A DNA stretch of 64,000 nt from Roseitranquillus sp963749675. Its GTDB lineage: Bacteria; Pseudomonadota; Alphaproteobacteria; Rhodobacterales; Rhodobacteraceae. The stretch's first letter is position 1; the number at the start of each line of letters is the position of its first letter. The position numbers and the translations under genes were made by a program. The stretch covers positions 62,001 to 126,000 of the forward strand of contig CAVVNT010000013.1 of assembly GCA_963749675.1 (NCBI GenBank), in the 5' to 3' direction. Shown here piece after piece: positions 15,991 to 24,072 of this stretch. The notes below the pieces were generated by a model. That model was not told where the DNA came from and made no database searches. It worked only from the letters and a program-made list of their open reading frames with translations.

Positions 15991-16006
15991 GCTGACAGGA
16001 GCCTGA
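15991..16006 (-). promoter_or_regulatory. Candidate autoregulatory site facing the PepSY gene
   Basis: The plus strand reads GCTGA-N6-CCTGA (TCAGG-N6-TCAGC toward the PepSY gene), located 51-66 bp before its start at 15940. The period is 11 bp, one helical turn, as for OmpR/PmrA-family dimers. Confidence 0.5.
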
Positions 16007-16025
16007 AGCGCTTGCTCCGGCGGTG

Positions 16026-16041
16026 TCAGCTTTGCGTCAGC
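16026..16041 (+). promoter_or_regulatory. Candidate autoregulatory site facing the response regulator
   Basis: TCAGC-N6-TCAGC, 46-61 bp before the regulator start at 16087 and 19 bp from the oppositely oriented site at 15991-16006. The same quartet with the same spacing occurs at 14853-14903. Confidence 0.5.
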
Positions 16042-16086
16042 CAGACCGATAATGGAGGGTCATCGGGGAAAGGAACGGGATCAGAC

Positions 16087-16746
16087 ATGCGCATCCTGCT
16101 GATCGAGGACGACACCGTTCTGGGCGCCGGGGTGCGGGACCAGATCGCTAGCGACGGCCAGTCGGTCGATTGGGTCACGCGGCTGGATGCGGCAGCGGAA
16201 GCCATGGCGGGTGCCGCCTACGATCTGGTGCTGCTCGACCTGATGCTGCCCGATGGCCGCGGCATCGGCTTCCTGAAGGCCTTGCGTGCCAGAGGCGGCG
16301 TGACGCCCGTGATCATCCTGACCGCGCTCGATCAGGTGACCGACCGGATCGAAGGGTTGAATGCCGGCGCGGACGATTACCTCGTGAAGCCGTTCGACCT
16401 GTCCGAACTGTCGGCGCGCATCGGCTCTGTCGCCCGGCGCTACACCGGCAACCCCAACCCGATCGTCACCCATGGCGCGCTCGAGGTCGACCTCGCCGCA
16501 CGCAGCATCCGTCGCGACGGCAAGCCGGTCCAGTTGACCGCGCGCGAGTGGGCCCTCTTCGAAGCGTTCCTGTCGCGCCCCGGTCAGCTTCTGTCCAAGG
16601 CGCAACTGGAAGAGAAGCTCTATGCCTTCGACGCCGAGGTGGAGAGCAACACCATCGAGGTCCATGTCAGCCGCCTGCGCAAGAAGCTGGGGTCGCAACT
16701 CATCGAGACCGAACGTGGCATGGGCTACCGGTTGGGCAGGCCATGA
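16087..16746 (+). CDS. OmpR-family response regulator (QseB/PmrA-like)
   Basis: The 219-residue protein has a receiver domain (residues 1-115) with acidic pocket IEDD, phosphoacceptor Asp51 in LVLLDLMLPDG, Thr in VIILTALDQV and Lys in YLVKPFD. A winged-helix DNA-binding domain follows (LTAREWALFEAFLSRPGQLL, then SNTIEVHVSRLRKKLG and TERGMGYRL). It should bind DNA as a phosphorylated dimer at 11-bp-spaced repeats; such repeats precede this gene, the divergent PepSY gene and the poly-Asp operon. Its stop overlaps the kinase start by 4 nt. The start at 16087 fits the canonical MRILLIEDD beginning of the family. Confidence 0.95.
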   Translation: MRILLIEDDTVLGAGVRDQIASDGQSVDWVTRLDAAAEAMAGAAYDLVLLDLMLPDGRGIGFLKALRARGGVTPVIILTALDQVTDRIEGLNAGADDYLVKPFDLSELSARIGSVARRYTGNPNPIVTHGALEVDLAARSIRRDGKPVQLTAREWALFEAFLSRPGQLLSKAQLEEKLYAFDAEVESNTIEVHVSRLRKKLGSQLIETERGMGYRLGRP

Positions 16747-18091
16747 GGCTGCCACGGAGCCTGCAGGCACGGCTGGGGCTGTCCCTCGGTATTCTGTTGA
16801 CCGTGCTGTGGATCGCTGCCGCCTCCGTGACGGCCGTGATCCTGCGGAACGAGATGGACGAGGTCTTCGACGCCGCGCTCCAGGAAACCGCCCAGCGTCT
16901 CCTGCCGCTGGCCGTCGTGGATATCGTCGGGCGCGAAGACGATGGCGTGACGCAAAGGCTCGCCACCATCCGCGAGCACGCGGAATTCTTCACCTATATC
17001 GTCCGCGACGAAGACGGTCGTATCCTGCTGCAGTCGCACGCCGCGGACCCTGCGGCGTTCCCCGACTATGACGGGCCGGGCTTCCGCCGGACTGCAACAC
17101 AAAGGCTCTACAACGACGACGCACTGCAGGGGACAATCACGATCACGGTCGCCGAGCCACTGCAGCACCGCGCAGATGTTGCGCGCGAGATACAGATGGG
17201 CCTGGGGCTGCCCCTGCTGATCGTGGTGCCCCTTGCGCTGCTGTCCATCGTTCTCGCGGTCAGGGCAAGTCTCGCCCCGCTTCGGCGCTTCCGCGACCGG
17301 CTTGAGGCTCGCGATGCGCGTGATCTGTCGCACGTTCCAAGCGGTGACATCCCGTCCGAGATCGCTCCGGTCTCGGTCACTCTGAACAGGCTGCTCGACC
17401 GGCTCAAGTCGACCTTCGATGCTGAACGCAGCTTTGCCGCAAGCGCCGCGCATGAGCTGCGCACGCCGTTGGCCGGTGCTATCGCGCAGGCGCAGCGCCT
17501 GCAGTCGGAAACCGGGGACCCGGCCGCCGGGGCGCGCGCGGCTGACATCGAGGCCACGCTCAAGCGGCTGACGCGGCTATCCGAACGCCTCATGCAGCTC
17601 GCACGAGCCGAAGGCGGGCAGCTTCGCCTGGATCGAACCTCGGATCTCGAGAATCGTCGCGCGCGTCGTGGTCGACGATATCGCGCGAACCGGAAAGCCT
17701 GGCCGCATCGCGCTGACGCTGCCGGACACGCCGGTGATGTCGGACCTCGATCCGGACGTCTTCGGGATATTGTGTCGCAACCTGGTGGAGAACGCCGTGC
17801 GTCACGGCTCCGACGCCACTCCGGTGGAGGTAACTCTCGACACCGGATGGACACTTGGTCGTCGCAAACGAAGGACCCCTGTTGCGATCCGAAGCGCTGG
17901 ACCGTCTGACAGCCCGCTTCGAGCGCGCGGGCGCGAGCACCGACGGCAGCGGGCTGGGCCTCGCGATCGTGGCCGGCATTGCGGATCGGATCGAAAGCCC
18001 GCTGGTTCTGAGATCGCCGCGTCCCGGCACTTCCTCCGGGTTCGAGGCGTCCATCAAGTTGCCGGTAGACGATGTAACTGCTCCCACTTAG
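16743..18091 (+). pseudogene. Sensor histidine kinase, two frameshifts
   Basis: The partner kinase of the regulator starts with ATGA overlap. Frame 1 gives two membrane helices (LGLSLGILLTVLWIAAASVT and QMGLGLPLLIVVPLALLSIV) around a periplasmic sensor, HAMP-like linker and the H-box ASAAHELRTPLAGAIAQAQR with His237. Near 17650 the frame changes and continues with VDDIARTGKPGRIALTLPDT and the N-box ILCRNLVENAVRHGS. Near 17850 it changes again to VVANEGP and the G-box TDGSGLGLAIVAGIADRIES. All domains of a QseC-type kinase are thus present but spread over three frames, so as written no ATPase domain is made. Real decay and sequencing error are both possible. Confidence 0.88.
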
Positions 18092-18484
18092 CCCAGCATC
18101 GCCACGCGCGAGGCCGGGCCTTTGCTGGCAGATATTGTCGGACGCGTCTGCGAAATCGGGGAAATACTGGCCGCTGAGGACGCTCGACGCCAAGACCGTC
18201 GATCTCTCCGGCACCAAGCGTGCGCGGGTCTCTTTCGCAGCGATTGCCTTGAGCCGCGCCTCGGCACCCGCGTAGTCGGGGTGGCTTCGTGAGTTCTCGC
18301 TGAAGTGCCAGTTTCTGTGCGCGCATCCTATGGTAGACGCCTGAATGGACGGCCTCCATTGCGCTGAACCCGAACCTCGGACTGCCCGGTTCTGAAATTG
18401 CCGAGCTTCCTCACAACGGCGGGCCGGATGCGCCGTCATGGTTCACGAGCGATATCGAGCGTTGTATCCGATCGCGCTGTGGGG
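18092..18484. other. No convincing gene; degraded spacer
   Basis: Between the kinase end and the IS3 remnant no open frame has recognisable content. A stretch on the plus strand around 18130-18275 can be read as protein-like sequence (LDAKTVDLSGTKRARVSFAA) ending at a stop, but it has no start signal and I cannot assign it. No hairpin terminator was found. Confidence 0.3.
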
Positions 18485-18708
18485 TCGATCCACCCGCTGA
18501 CGAGTGGGAGGACTATTTCGGCGTCTGGTAACGGCGTGACATGAACGTCTTTCGCGCTTCAGAGTATTCACTAAGACCCCCGAGATGCCGTTGCTCTGCG
18601 GGCTCTTCACCGGTTTGAAGCAAGGCTTCAGGCCGGGCTGGCGGGCGAAGATGCGTGTTTCGAGGGCGGTGCAGGCCGAGCCGTTGTCGCTGAGCATCTC
18701 GATCGGAT
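18485..18708 (-). pseudogene. IS3-family OrfB, detached C-terminal part
   Basis: This fragment contains the second and third catalytic regions of an OrfB like that at 1508-2341: EPHPIEMLSDNGSACTALET, then RIFARQPGLKPCFKPVKSPQ and SNGISGVLVNTLKRE (the catalytic Glu is replaced by Gly). A frameshift then leads to HVTPLPDAEIVLPLVSGWID, after which similarity stops. The matching N-terminal half is found at 21729-22276, on the other side of the ISL3 element, so one IS3 copy was split by insertion. Confidence 0.8.
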
Positions 18709-20269
18709 GGGGTTCTGTCGCAGATTTGGTGCAGCTTAGGGCCGTCGGAAGCTACATTGGCGATCTTCATGGGAGGTGGCCGATGATGAGCAGAACGGAG
18801 CGGGAGCGATTTCTACCCGACGGTTTGAAGACGGAACGGATCGAGGTCTCCGGGAGCATGGTGGTCGTGCATGCTCGCGCATCGAGCGCCAGGTCGGCGT
18901 GCTTGCGCTGCGGTCAGACCTCCGGTCGCCAGCACAGCAGATATCAGAGGCGGCTGGCCGACCTTCCCGCTCATGGTCGCGACGTCAGGATCGTTCTGTC
19001 AGTCCGGCGGCTCCGTTGCCGCACACCGCATTGCCGTACACGAGTGTTCGCGGAGCGGTTTCCGCCGTCGGTTACGCGCCCGCATGGACCAGCGGACCTC
19101 GCGGTTGCAGGGGCTGGTGCGCCACCTCGGCCTGGCGTTGGGCGGACGCCCGGCGCAAGCCCTCGCGGGCCGCCTATTGCTGCCGGTGAGCAAAGACACG
19201 TTCCTGCGCGGCGCCCGTGCCTTGTCCAACGATTTCGCCGCCGAAGCGCCGCGTGATCGGTATCGATGACTGGGCGTGGCGACGGGGCCAGCGCTACGGC
19301 ACGTTGATCTGCGACCTCGAGCGACGCCGTGTCATCGACCTCCTGCCGGATCGCGAGCCCGCGACCGTCGAAGCCTGGCTGAGCCGGCATCCCCAGATCG
19401 AGGTCGTCGCCCGCGATCGGAACGGCGGGTACCGCGGCGCCGTGGCGCGGGCCTTGCCAAACGCGGTGCAGGTCGCCGACAGGTGGCATCTGCTGGAGAA
19501 CTCCGGAGCGGCCTTCCTTGCCGCCGTTCGGCACGCGCTGCCCGATATCCGCAAGGCGGTCGGGGCGCAGAAGCTCGATCCGGAGATTCTGACTGCCGCC
19601 GAGCGCCTGCAATACGAGGGATTTCTGCGCCGCCAGCACACCAACAGGATGGTCCGCCAGATGGCCGGAGATGGTGTCTCCCTCAAGCGGATCGTTCGCC
19701 TGACGGGGCTGAGCCGCAAACTCGTGCGCCAGATCGTCCGCGGCGAGCGCGAGGACGTGTTCCGCGTCCGCCAGAGCAGTCTCGAGCCCTGGCTGCCGCG
19801 CCTTGAGCGGGAATGGTCCGCCGGGTGCAGGAACGGCGCCGAGCTCTGGCGCCGTCTGCGCGCGGCCGGGTTCGAAGGCAGCTTGCGGGTCGTGACCGAG
19901 TGGGCAACGCGGCGCCGCCGGGCCGAGGCGGCGCATCCGGCGACAGGAGGCAAGTGTCCACCGGCGCGAAGGATCGCCAGGATGATGACGACCGCGCGGC
20001 ATCACCTGTCCAGGGCCGATGCCATCACGGTTGCCAGGATCGAGGCCTCGGTGCCCACTCTCGTCACGTCACGCGACCTGACAGAGCGCTTTGCCGAGAT
20101 GGTTCGCCACGGGCGTGCCGAGCAGCTGCCGGATTGGTTGACGGAGGCGGATACCAGCGTGCTGTCGTCCTTCGCCAGAGGACTTCGCGCCGACGTTGAG
20201 GCCGTCGCTGCTGCGCTCCGTGAGAGCTGGTCCAACGGGCAGACGGAAGGCCAGATCAACCGCCTGAAG

Positions 20270-21637
20270 GGACGGCCTCTGCTTTGCAAGGAGGTTCTTC
20301 CGTGACGTCGGACGATGGGTGCAGTCATGTGTCCGGCCTGTTCGCGCGGCGCTCCATGGCCGCTGGCCTCGATGTGATCCGCAGTTCAGGTCCCAATCAA
20401 ATGTCCGCGGTCTAAGCCGCTTCCGCTTGCAACGGGTTCTCCTGATCCCGGTTCTCCCGGTCGTTCGTCACGTCATCAGCCACCCTTGCAGTCTTCCCCG
20501 GCGGACGCCCTACATCGCGACGGCGCCGTTCGGGATGGTAGTTTCGCTGTTTCGATAATCCTGTTCGCGAACCAGAAGCGCCCAGGCGGTCCGCGCCATC
20601 TTGTTGGCCAGCGCGACCGTGACCAGGCGCGGCGGCTTACGTTCCAGCAAGGCCCGCAACCAGGCGTTTCCAGCTGCCTTGGCTCGGTCGTGCCGGAGAA
20701 CGGACGTTGCCCCTACCACGAGCAGCCGGCGCAGATATCGATTGCCCTGTCGCGAGATGCGGCCGAGCCGCTCTTTGCCGCCGCTCGAGTTCTGCCTCGG
20801 TACGAGGCCAAGCCAAGCGGCGAACTCGCGACCACTGCGAAAGTGGCTCGGGTCGAGCATGGTCGCCGCGATCGCGGTCGCGATGAGGGGGCCGACGCCT
20901 GGGATCGTGCCCAATCGACGGCTGACGGGATCGGACCTGTGATGAGCTTCGATCTGCTTGTCGAGTTGAACGATCTCTACCTGCGCCTGCTCCATCTGCA
21001 CGATCAACGTTTCAAGCGCGCGGCACGCCATCGGCGGCAGGCCCCCGTTGGCGCCGCCCCTCACGATGGCGACGAGTTGAGCCAAGCCGATCCTCTTCTG
21101 AGCCGCGACGATCCCGAACTCCGCGAGATGGCATCGGAGCGCGTTGATCAGCATCGTTCGCTGCTTGACCAGGAGTTCACGGCTGCGGTGGAGCACCATC
21201 ACGGCCTGTTGGTCGGTCGACTTGATCGGGACGAAACGCATCGACGGACGCGACACCGCTTCGGCGATCGCCGCAGCGTCGGCCGCGTCGTTCTTGCCTC
21301 GTCGGACGTAGGGCTTCACGTATGAGGGCGGGATGAGCCGCACCTTGTGCCCCAGCTCGGTCAACTCCCGAGCCCAATGATGCGACGTGGCGCAGGCCTC
21401 GATCCCGACAACGCAGGGTGCAAGACGCGAAAAGAAGGGCAGCACTTCGCCGCGGCGTACCTTGCGGCGCAGAACGGCCGCGCCTTCGGCGTCGACGGCA
21501 TGAACCTGGAACACATTCTTTGCGATATCCAGTCCGATGGTGGTGACTTCCATGGTGGGCAGCTCCTCTGGAGACGACGCGGTCATACGGCCACTTAACC
21601 CGCGCCGCCGGCTTGGGTGCAGAGGCCGTCCACCCCA
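20270..21637 (-). mobile_element. Intact IS110-family element of IS1111 type
   Basis: About 1.37 kb inserted inside the ISL3 transposase gene. A perfect 12-bp inverted repeat, GGACGGCCTCTG at 20270-20281 and CAGAGGCCGTCC at 21620-21631, lies at or near the ends. Subterminal inverted repeats of 11-13 bp are the hallmark of the IS1111 subgroup, which otherwise lacks terminal repeats. It carries one complete transposase gene on the minus strand. The exact ends are uncertain by a few bases. Confidence 0.85.
20510..21553 (-). CDS. IS110/IS1111-family DEDD transposase, complete
   Basis: The 347-residue protein begins TTIGLDIAKNVFQVHAVDAE, the first Asp of the RuvC-like DEDD domain, then VVGIEACATSHHWARELTEL (Glu) and GKNDAADAAAIAEAVSRPSM (two Asp). 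The C-terminal transposase_20 domain is present: LGTIPGVGPLIATAIAATML, then FAAWLGLVPRQNSSGGKERL with the nucleophilic Ser region. No frame disruptions are seen, so this is the only apparently intact transposase in the nest and probably the last arrival. The ATG at 21553 is chosen because GAGGAG precedes it by about 8 nt and it matches the family start; upstream in-frame extension to 21586 is possible. Confidence 0.95.
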   Translation of the reverse strand: MEVTTIGLDIAKNVFQVHAVDAEGAAVLRRKVRRGEVLPFFSRLAPCVVGIEACATSHHWARELTELGHKVRLIPPSYVKPYVRRGKNDAADAAAIAEAVSRPSMRFVPIKSTDQQAVMVLHRSRELLVKQRTMLINALRCHLAEFGIVAAQKRIGLAQLVAIVRGGANGGLPPMACRALETLIVQMEQAQVEIVQLDKQIEAHHRSDPVSRRLGTIPGVGPLIATAIAATMLDPSHFRSGREFAAWLGLVPRQNSSGGKERLGRISRQGNRYLRRLLVVGATSVLRHDRAKAAGNAWLRALLERKPPRLVTVALANKMARTAWALLVREQDYRNSETTIPNGAVAM

Positions 21638-21728
21638 TCAGATGTACGGTCGCGCCAACCTCGACCTCCTTCGCGCCCGGCTCGTCGTCGCCGCGTAGGA
21701 GGCTGCACCAAAATTGAGTCACACCCCC

Positions 21729-22276
21729 CGATAGCCGCCGAACCGCTTCTCGACCGCCTCGAGCATCATGTCGCGCGCGTCCGAGCCACTGATCCCGGCA
21801 TTGACCACCACACGCCAGGCGATGACCTCTTGGACAGGTGTCGATGATGAAGGCGCCGCCGACGACGTTGCCGTTCCAGCAGGTGAACTCGAAGCCGTCA
21901 CTGCACCACGCAGGTTCGAGCAGATCACGATGACCTTGCCGTCGTGGGTGTGTGCCGGGCGCTCGGTATGGCTCCGCGCCAGAAGCACCTTGTTGCTCTG
22001 CATGATCCGGCAGACCCGCTTGCGGTTCATGGGCGCCAGCCCCTGCGCGCGCAGTTGCCGGTTCAGGAGCGCAGTGATCCGCCGGTAGCCGTATGTCGGG
22101 CGCGCCGCCACCAGCGCCGTGATCAACGGCAACGCGTTCGCGGCTCACTGAACGCACGGCGTTCGCCGCTCACCGTCTTGCGCCTTGTGGTAGCGCCGCC
22201 GCGGCTTCGTCCTCCCGCTCAGCCGGTCATGCAGGTTGGAGCGCGATACCCCAAGTGTCTCGGCCACGGTCGTCAT
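21729..22276 (-). pseudogene. IS3-family OrfB, detached N-terminal part
   Basis: This is the 5' half of the IS3 copy whose 3' half lies at 18485-18708. It reads LGVSRSNLHDRLSGRTKPRR, ITALVAARPTYGYRRITALL, RIMQSNKVLLARSHTERPAH, then in another frame the first catalytic region, and finally INAGISGSDARDMMLEAVEK-type sequence up to the ISL3 boundary. At 22134-22173 an extra tandem repeat disrupts the frame relative to the copy at 1508-2341. Several frameshifts make it inactive. Confidence 0.8.
22134..22173. repeat. Short near-perfect tandem duplication inside the IS3 remnant
   Basis: GCGTTCGCGGCTCAC (22134-22148) is repeated as GCGTTCGCCGCTCAC (22159-22173), one mismatch, 25-bp period. The segment is absent from the related IS3 copy at 1484-2789. 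Confidence 0.6.
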
Positions 22277-22455
22277 CGCGAACCGTCCTTCAGCGGCGAT
22301 CGCGCGAGCAACGTCAGTTTTTTGACCGGGTCCTCTCCAGCGCCTCCTTGAGGATCTCCACCTCGGGCGTCTTGCGGCCCGAGCTGGCGCTCAAGCTCGC
22401 GGATGCGGTCCTCCATCTGCCGGACGGTTCTGTTGCTGGTCACCGGCCAAGAGGC
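22273..22455 (-). pseudogene. IS3-family OrfA, C-terminal fragment
   Basis: The fragment reads VTSNRTVRQMEDRIRELERQ followed, after frame changes, by remnants of the EVEILKEAL zipper and KKLTLLARSPLKDGSR. It overlaps the OrfB start by 4 nt, as in the complete copy. The helix-turn-helix half is missing; similarity ends near 22455. Confidence 0.7.
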
Positions 22456-22510
22456 TGAGGTCCCGACATCCCGGACGATCATATAGGACCCTCGCCGCTC
22501 GTCCTTGTTC

Positions 22511-22734
22511 ATGGCACGGTCGCTGCTTGGCAACCTGCTCGCCTTCGCGCCGCCCGATCGCTTCACGCTCGAAACCCGCGCGAGGCGCTGGCCGTCCACA
22601 CCTGGAACCAGCCTGTCATCCGGCACAAGTTCTGCAGAACCTGCGGCTGAGCCCCGTTCGGCGAGGGCGAGACACCGGACGGCCCGATGGTCGCCATCAA
22701 CCTGCGCTGCGCCGAGGACGTCGACCTGACCCGC
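22511..22734 (+). pseudogene. GFA-family (Mss4-like, zinc) protein remnant
   Basis: The first frame gives NLLAFAPPDRFTLET, then after a frame change REALAVHTWNQPVIRHKFCR and TCG, an in-frame TGA, APFGEGETPDGPMVAINLRC and AEDVDL. This is the conserved middle and end of proteins related to glutathione-dependent formaldehyde-activating enzyme, including the second zinc CxxC pair (KFCRTCG) and the PFGEG motif. The N-terminal CxxC pair is absent. Frameshift, stop and truncation show a dead gene left between mobile elements and the TRAP operon. Confidence 0.72.
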
Positions 22735-23044
22735 GTGTGTGGCGGAGCGCCGCCCATCCGCATCCTCAACGAGCGCGCGCCGGCGTTCGGCCGTCCGTGG
22801 AGAGACATCCTCTCGGTCTCTTGGGCAGATCTCCGAAGTCTCCCGCGCTCGAGGTCCAACAGGAGAACGCCGTTGAGCAAGTTGGTCGTGTTTCGGCCTG
22901 AGGGCTTCCTGATCTGGTGCGAGCCAGACCCGACGATCGCCCGCATCGCCTGCGGCTGGCGTCGCGACGTCGACACCGCTAGGGAGTTCGGGTCCAGGAG
23001 GAAACGTCGTTACAGAACATCATCGTGATCCAGGGAGCACAAGA
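22735..23044 (+). other. Leader region before the TRAP operon
   Basis: No gene is recognised here. An open plus-strand frame continues from the GFA remnant (LSKLVVFRPEGFLIWCEPDP, then TIARIACGWRRDVD) but matches nothing I know. The last 15 bases carry the ribosome binding site of dctP (AGGGAG, 7 nt before ATG). A promoter should lie in this stretch but none is obvious. Confidence 0.3.
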
Positions 23045-24010
23045 ATGAAGCACATCCTTTCCGGCGTCGCCGGTGCCATGCTGGTGGCCGGCATGGCGCA
23101 GGCGCAGCAGTCCGTCGTGGTCGGCCACTCGCTGTCGCCGACATCGCACTACGGCTTGGGCGCTCAGGCGTTCATCGACACGCTCGAAGACCTGTCGGGC
23201 GGCGCATGGACCGGCGAACAGGCGCCCGCCGGCCAGCTCGGCGGCGAGCGTGACATGATCGAAGGGCTGCAGATCGGCTCGCTCGACGTGGTGATCACCT
23301 CGACGGGTCCCTTGGGTAACTTCGTGCCAGAGATCTATGCGCTCGACCTGCCGTTCCTGTTCCGCGACTACGAACACGCCCGCACCGTACTTGACGGCGA
23401 GATCGGCGACGAACTCCTGGCGAAGATCGACGAGAACCAGCTCGTCGGGCTGGCCTGGTCGGAGAACGGGTTTCGCCACGTGACCAATTCTCAGCGCCCG
23501 GTCCGCACTCCCGCCGACCTCGACGGTCTGAAGCTTCGGACGATGGAAAACCGCGTCCACATGGAGGCGTTCAGCGAGATGGGCGCCGCACCCACGCCGA
23601 TGGCCTTCCCCGAGCTCTTTACCGCCCTGCAGCAGGGCGTCGTCGACGGACAGGAGAACCCGGTGACGGTCATCACCGCCTCCAAGTTCTGGGAGGTGCA
23701 GGACCACGCCTCGTTGACGGGCCACGTCTACTCGCCGGCGGTCGTCCTGGCCTCGCCGATCCTGTTCGACGGACTGAGCGAGGAGGAGAAGGGCTGGTTC
23801 CGAGAGGCGGCCGCGGCCTCGGCGGAGGCCACGCGCACCGAGGTCAACCGGCTGGAGGATGCCGGCGTGGCACTCATGCGCGAAAACGGCATGGAGGTCA
23901 TCGAGGACATCGACAAGGCGCCCTTCGCCGAGTTGGCGCAGGAATCCTACAAGGTCTACACCGACGAGTACGGCACCGAGATGGTAGAGCGCATCCAGGC
24001 GGTGCAATGA
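23045..24010 (+). CDS. TRAP transporter periplasmic substrate-binding protein (DctP family)
   Basis: The 321-residue protein has a signal peptide (GVAGAMLVAGMAQAQ) and the DctP fold: VVVGHSLSPTSHYGLGAQAF, LGGERDMIEGLQIGSLDVVI, ALDLPFLFRDYEHARTVLDG. The ligand-binding landmarks are SENGFRHVTNSQRPVRTPAD, LKLRTMENRVHMEAFSEMGA with the Arg that grips a carboxylate, and FTALQQGVVDGQENPV. It captures an organic acid in the periplasm for the DctQM permease encoded next. Genes downstream point to L-threonate, D-erythronate or another tetronate as ligand, which is inferred from context. A stable hairpin lies between this gene and dctQ. Confidence 0.95.
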   Translation: MKHILSGVAGAMLVAGMAQAQQSVVVGHSLSPTSHYGLGAQAFIDTLEDLSGGAWTGEQAPAGQLGGERDMIEGLQIGSLDVVITSTGPLGNFVPEIYALDLPFLFRDYEHARTVLDGEIGDELLAKIDENQLVGLAWSENGFRHVTNSQRPVRTPADLDGLKLRTMENRVHMEAFSEMGAAPTPMAFPELFTALQQGVVDGQENPVTVITASKFWEVQDHASLTGHVYSPAVVLASPILFDGLSEEEKGWFREAAAASAEATRTEVNRLEDAGVALMRENGMEVIEDIDKAPFAELAQESYKVYTDEYGTEMVERIQAVQ

Positions 24011-24022
24011 CATCCTGAGGCC

Positions 24023-24051
24023 AGCCGGCGCCAGCGACAGCGGCGCCGGCT
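24023..24051 (+). terminator. Intercistronic hairpin between dctP and dctQ
   Basis: AGCCGGCGCC, 9-nt loop, GGCGCCGGCT: a perfect 10-bp stem 13 bp after the dctP stop. There is no T-run, so it probably protects the 3' end of a dctP transcript or attenuates, giving more binding protein than permease, rather than ending all transcription. Confidence 0.65.
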
Positions 24052-24072
24052 CAACCCGTGGGCCGAGGCACG

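Larger units (their letters stand above)
18783..21698 (+). pseudogene. ISL3-family (IS204/IS1001/IS1096/IS1165) transposase, frameshifted and split
   Basis: Translation starts at 18783 behind GGGAGG and gives the zinc-finger-like N-terminus (ACLRCGQTSGRQHSRYQRRL; LRCRTPHCRTRVFAERFP). Two frame changes, before about 19090 and at about 19245, lead into the catalytic domain: RVIGIDDWAWRRGQRYGTLI, VVARDRNGGYRGAVARALPN, QVADRWHLLENSGAAF. The C-terminus reaches SNGQTEGQINRLK at 20268 and is broken there; it resumes at 21639 as QMYGRANLDLLRARLVVAA and a stop at 21698. The continuity of the protein across the gap proves insertion of the IS110-type element into this gene. Confidence 0.9.
18709..21728 (+). 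mobile_element. ISL3-family insertion sequence, itself interrupted by an IS110/IS1111 element
   Basis: The left end GGGGTTCTGTCGCAGATTTG continuing GTGCAGC (18709-18735) and the reverse complement of the right end, GGGGGTGTGACTCAATTTTG continuing GTGCAGC (21702-21728), form imperfect inverted repeats. Both lie next to IS3 sequence. Inside is one transposase gene whose last 20 codons were separated by the insertion at 20270-21637. Removing that insert leaves an element of about 1.65 kb, the normal ISL3 size. Confidence 0.8.

Noticed and set aside
18120..18275. Protein-like reading LDAKTVDLSGTKRARVSFAA on the plus strand
   Set aside because: No start signal, no homologous family recognised, and embedded in degraded DNA; kept only as a remark for the spacer.
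20281..20416. Small ORF with AAGGAGG before a GTG at 20302
   Set aside because: It lies inside the terminal non-coding part of the IS1111-type element, is short, and matches nothing.
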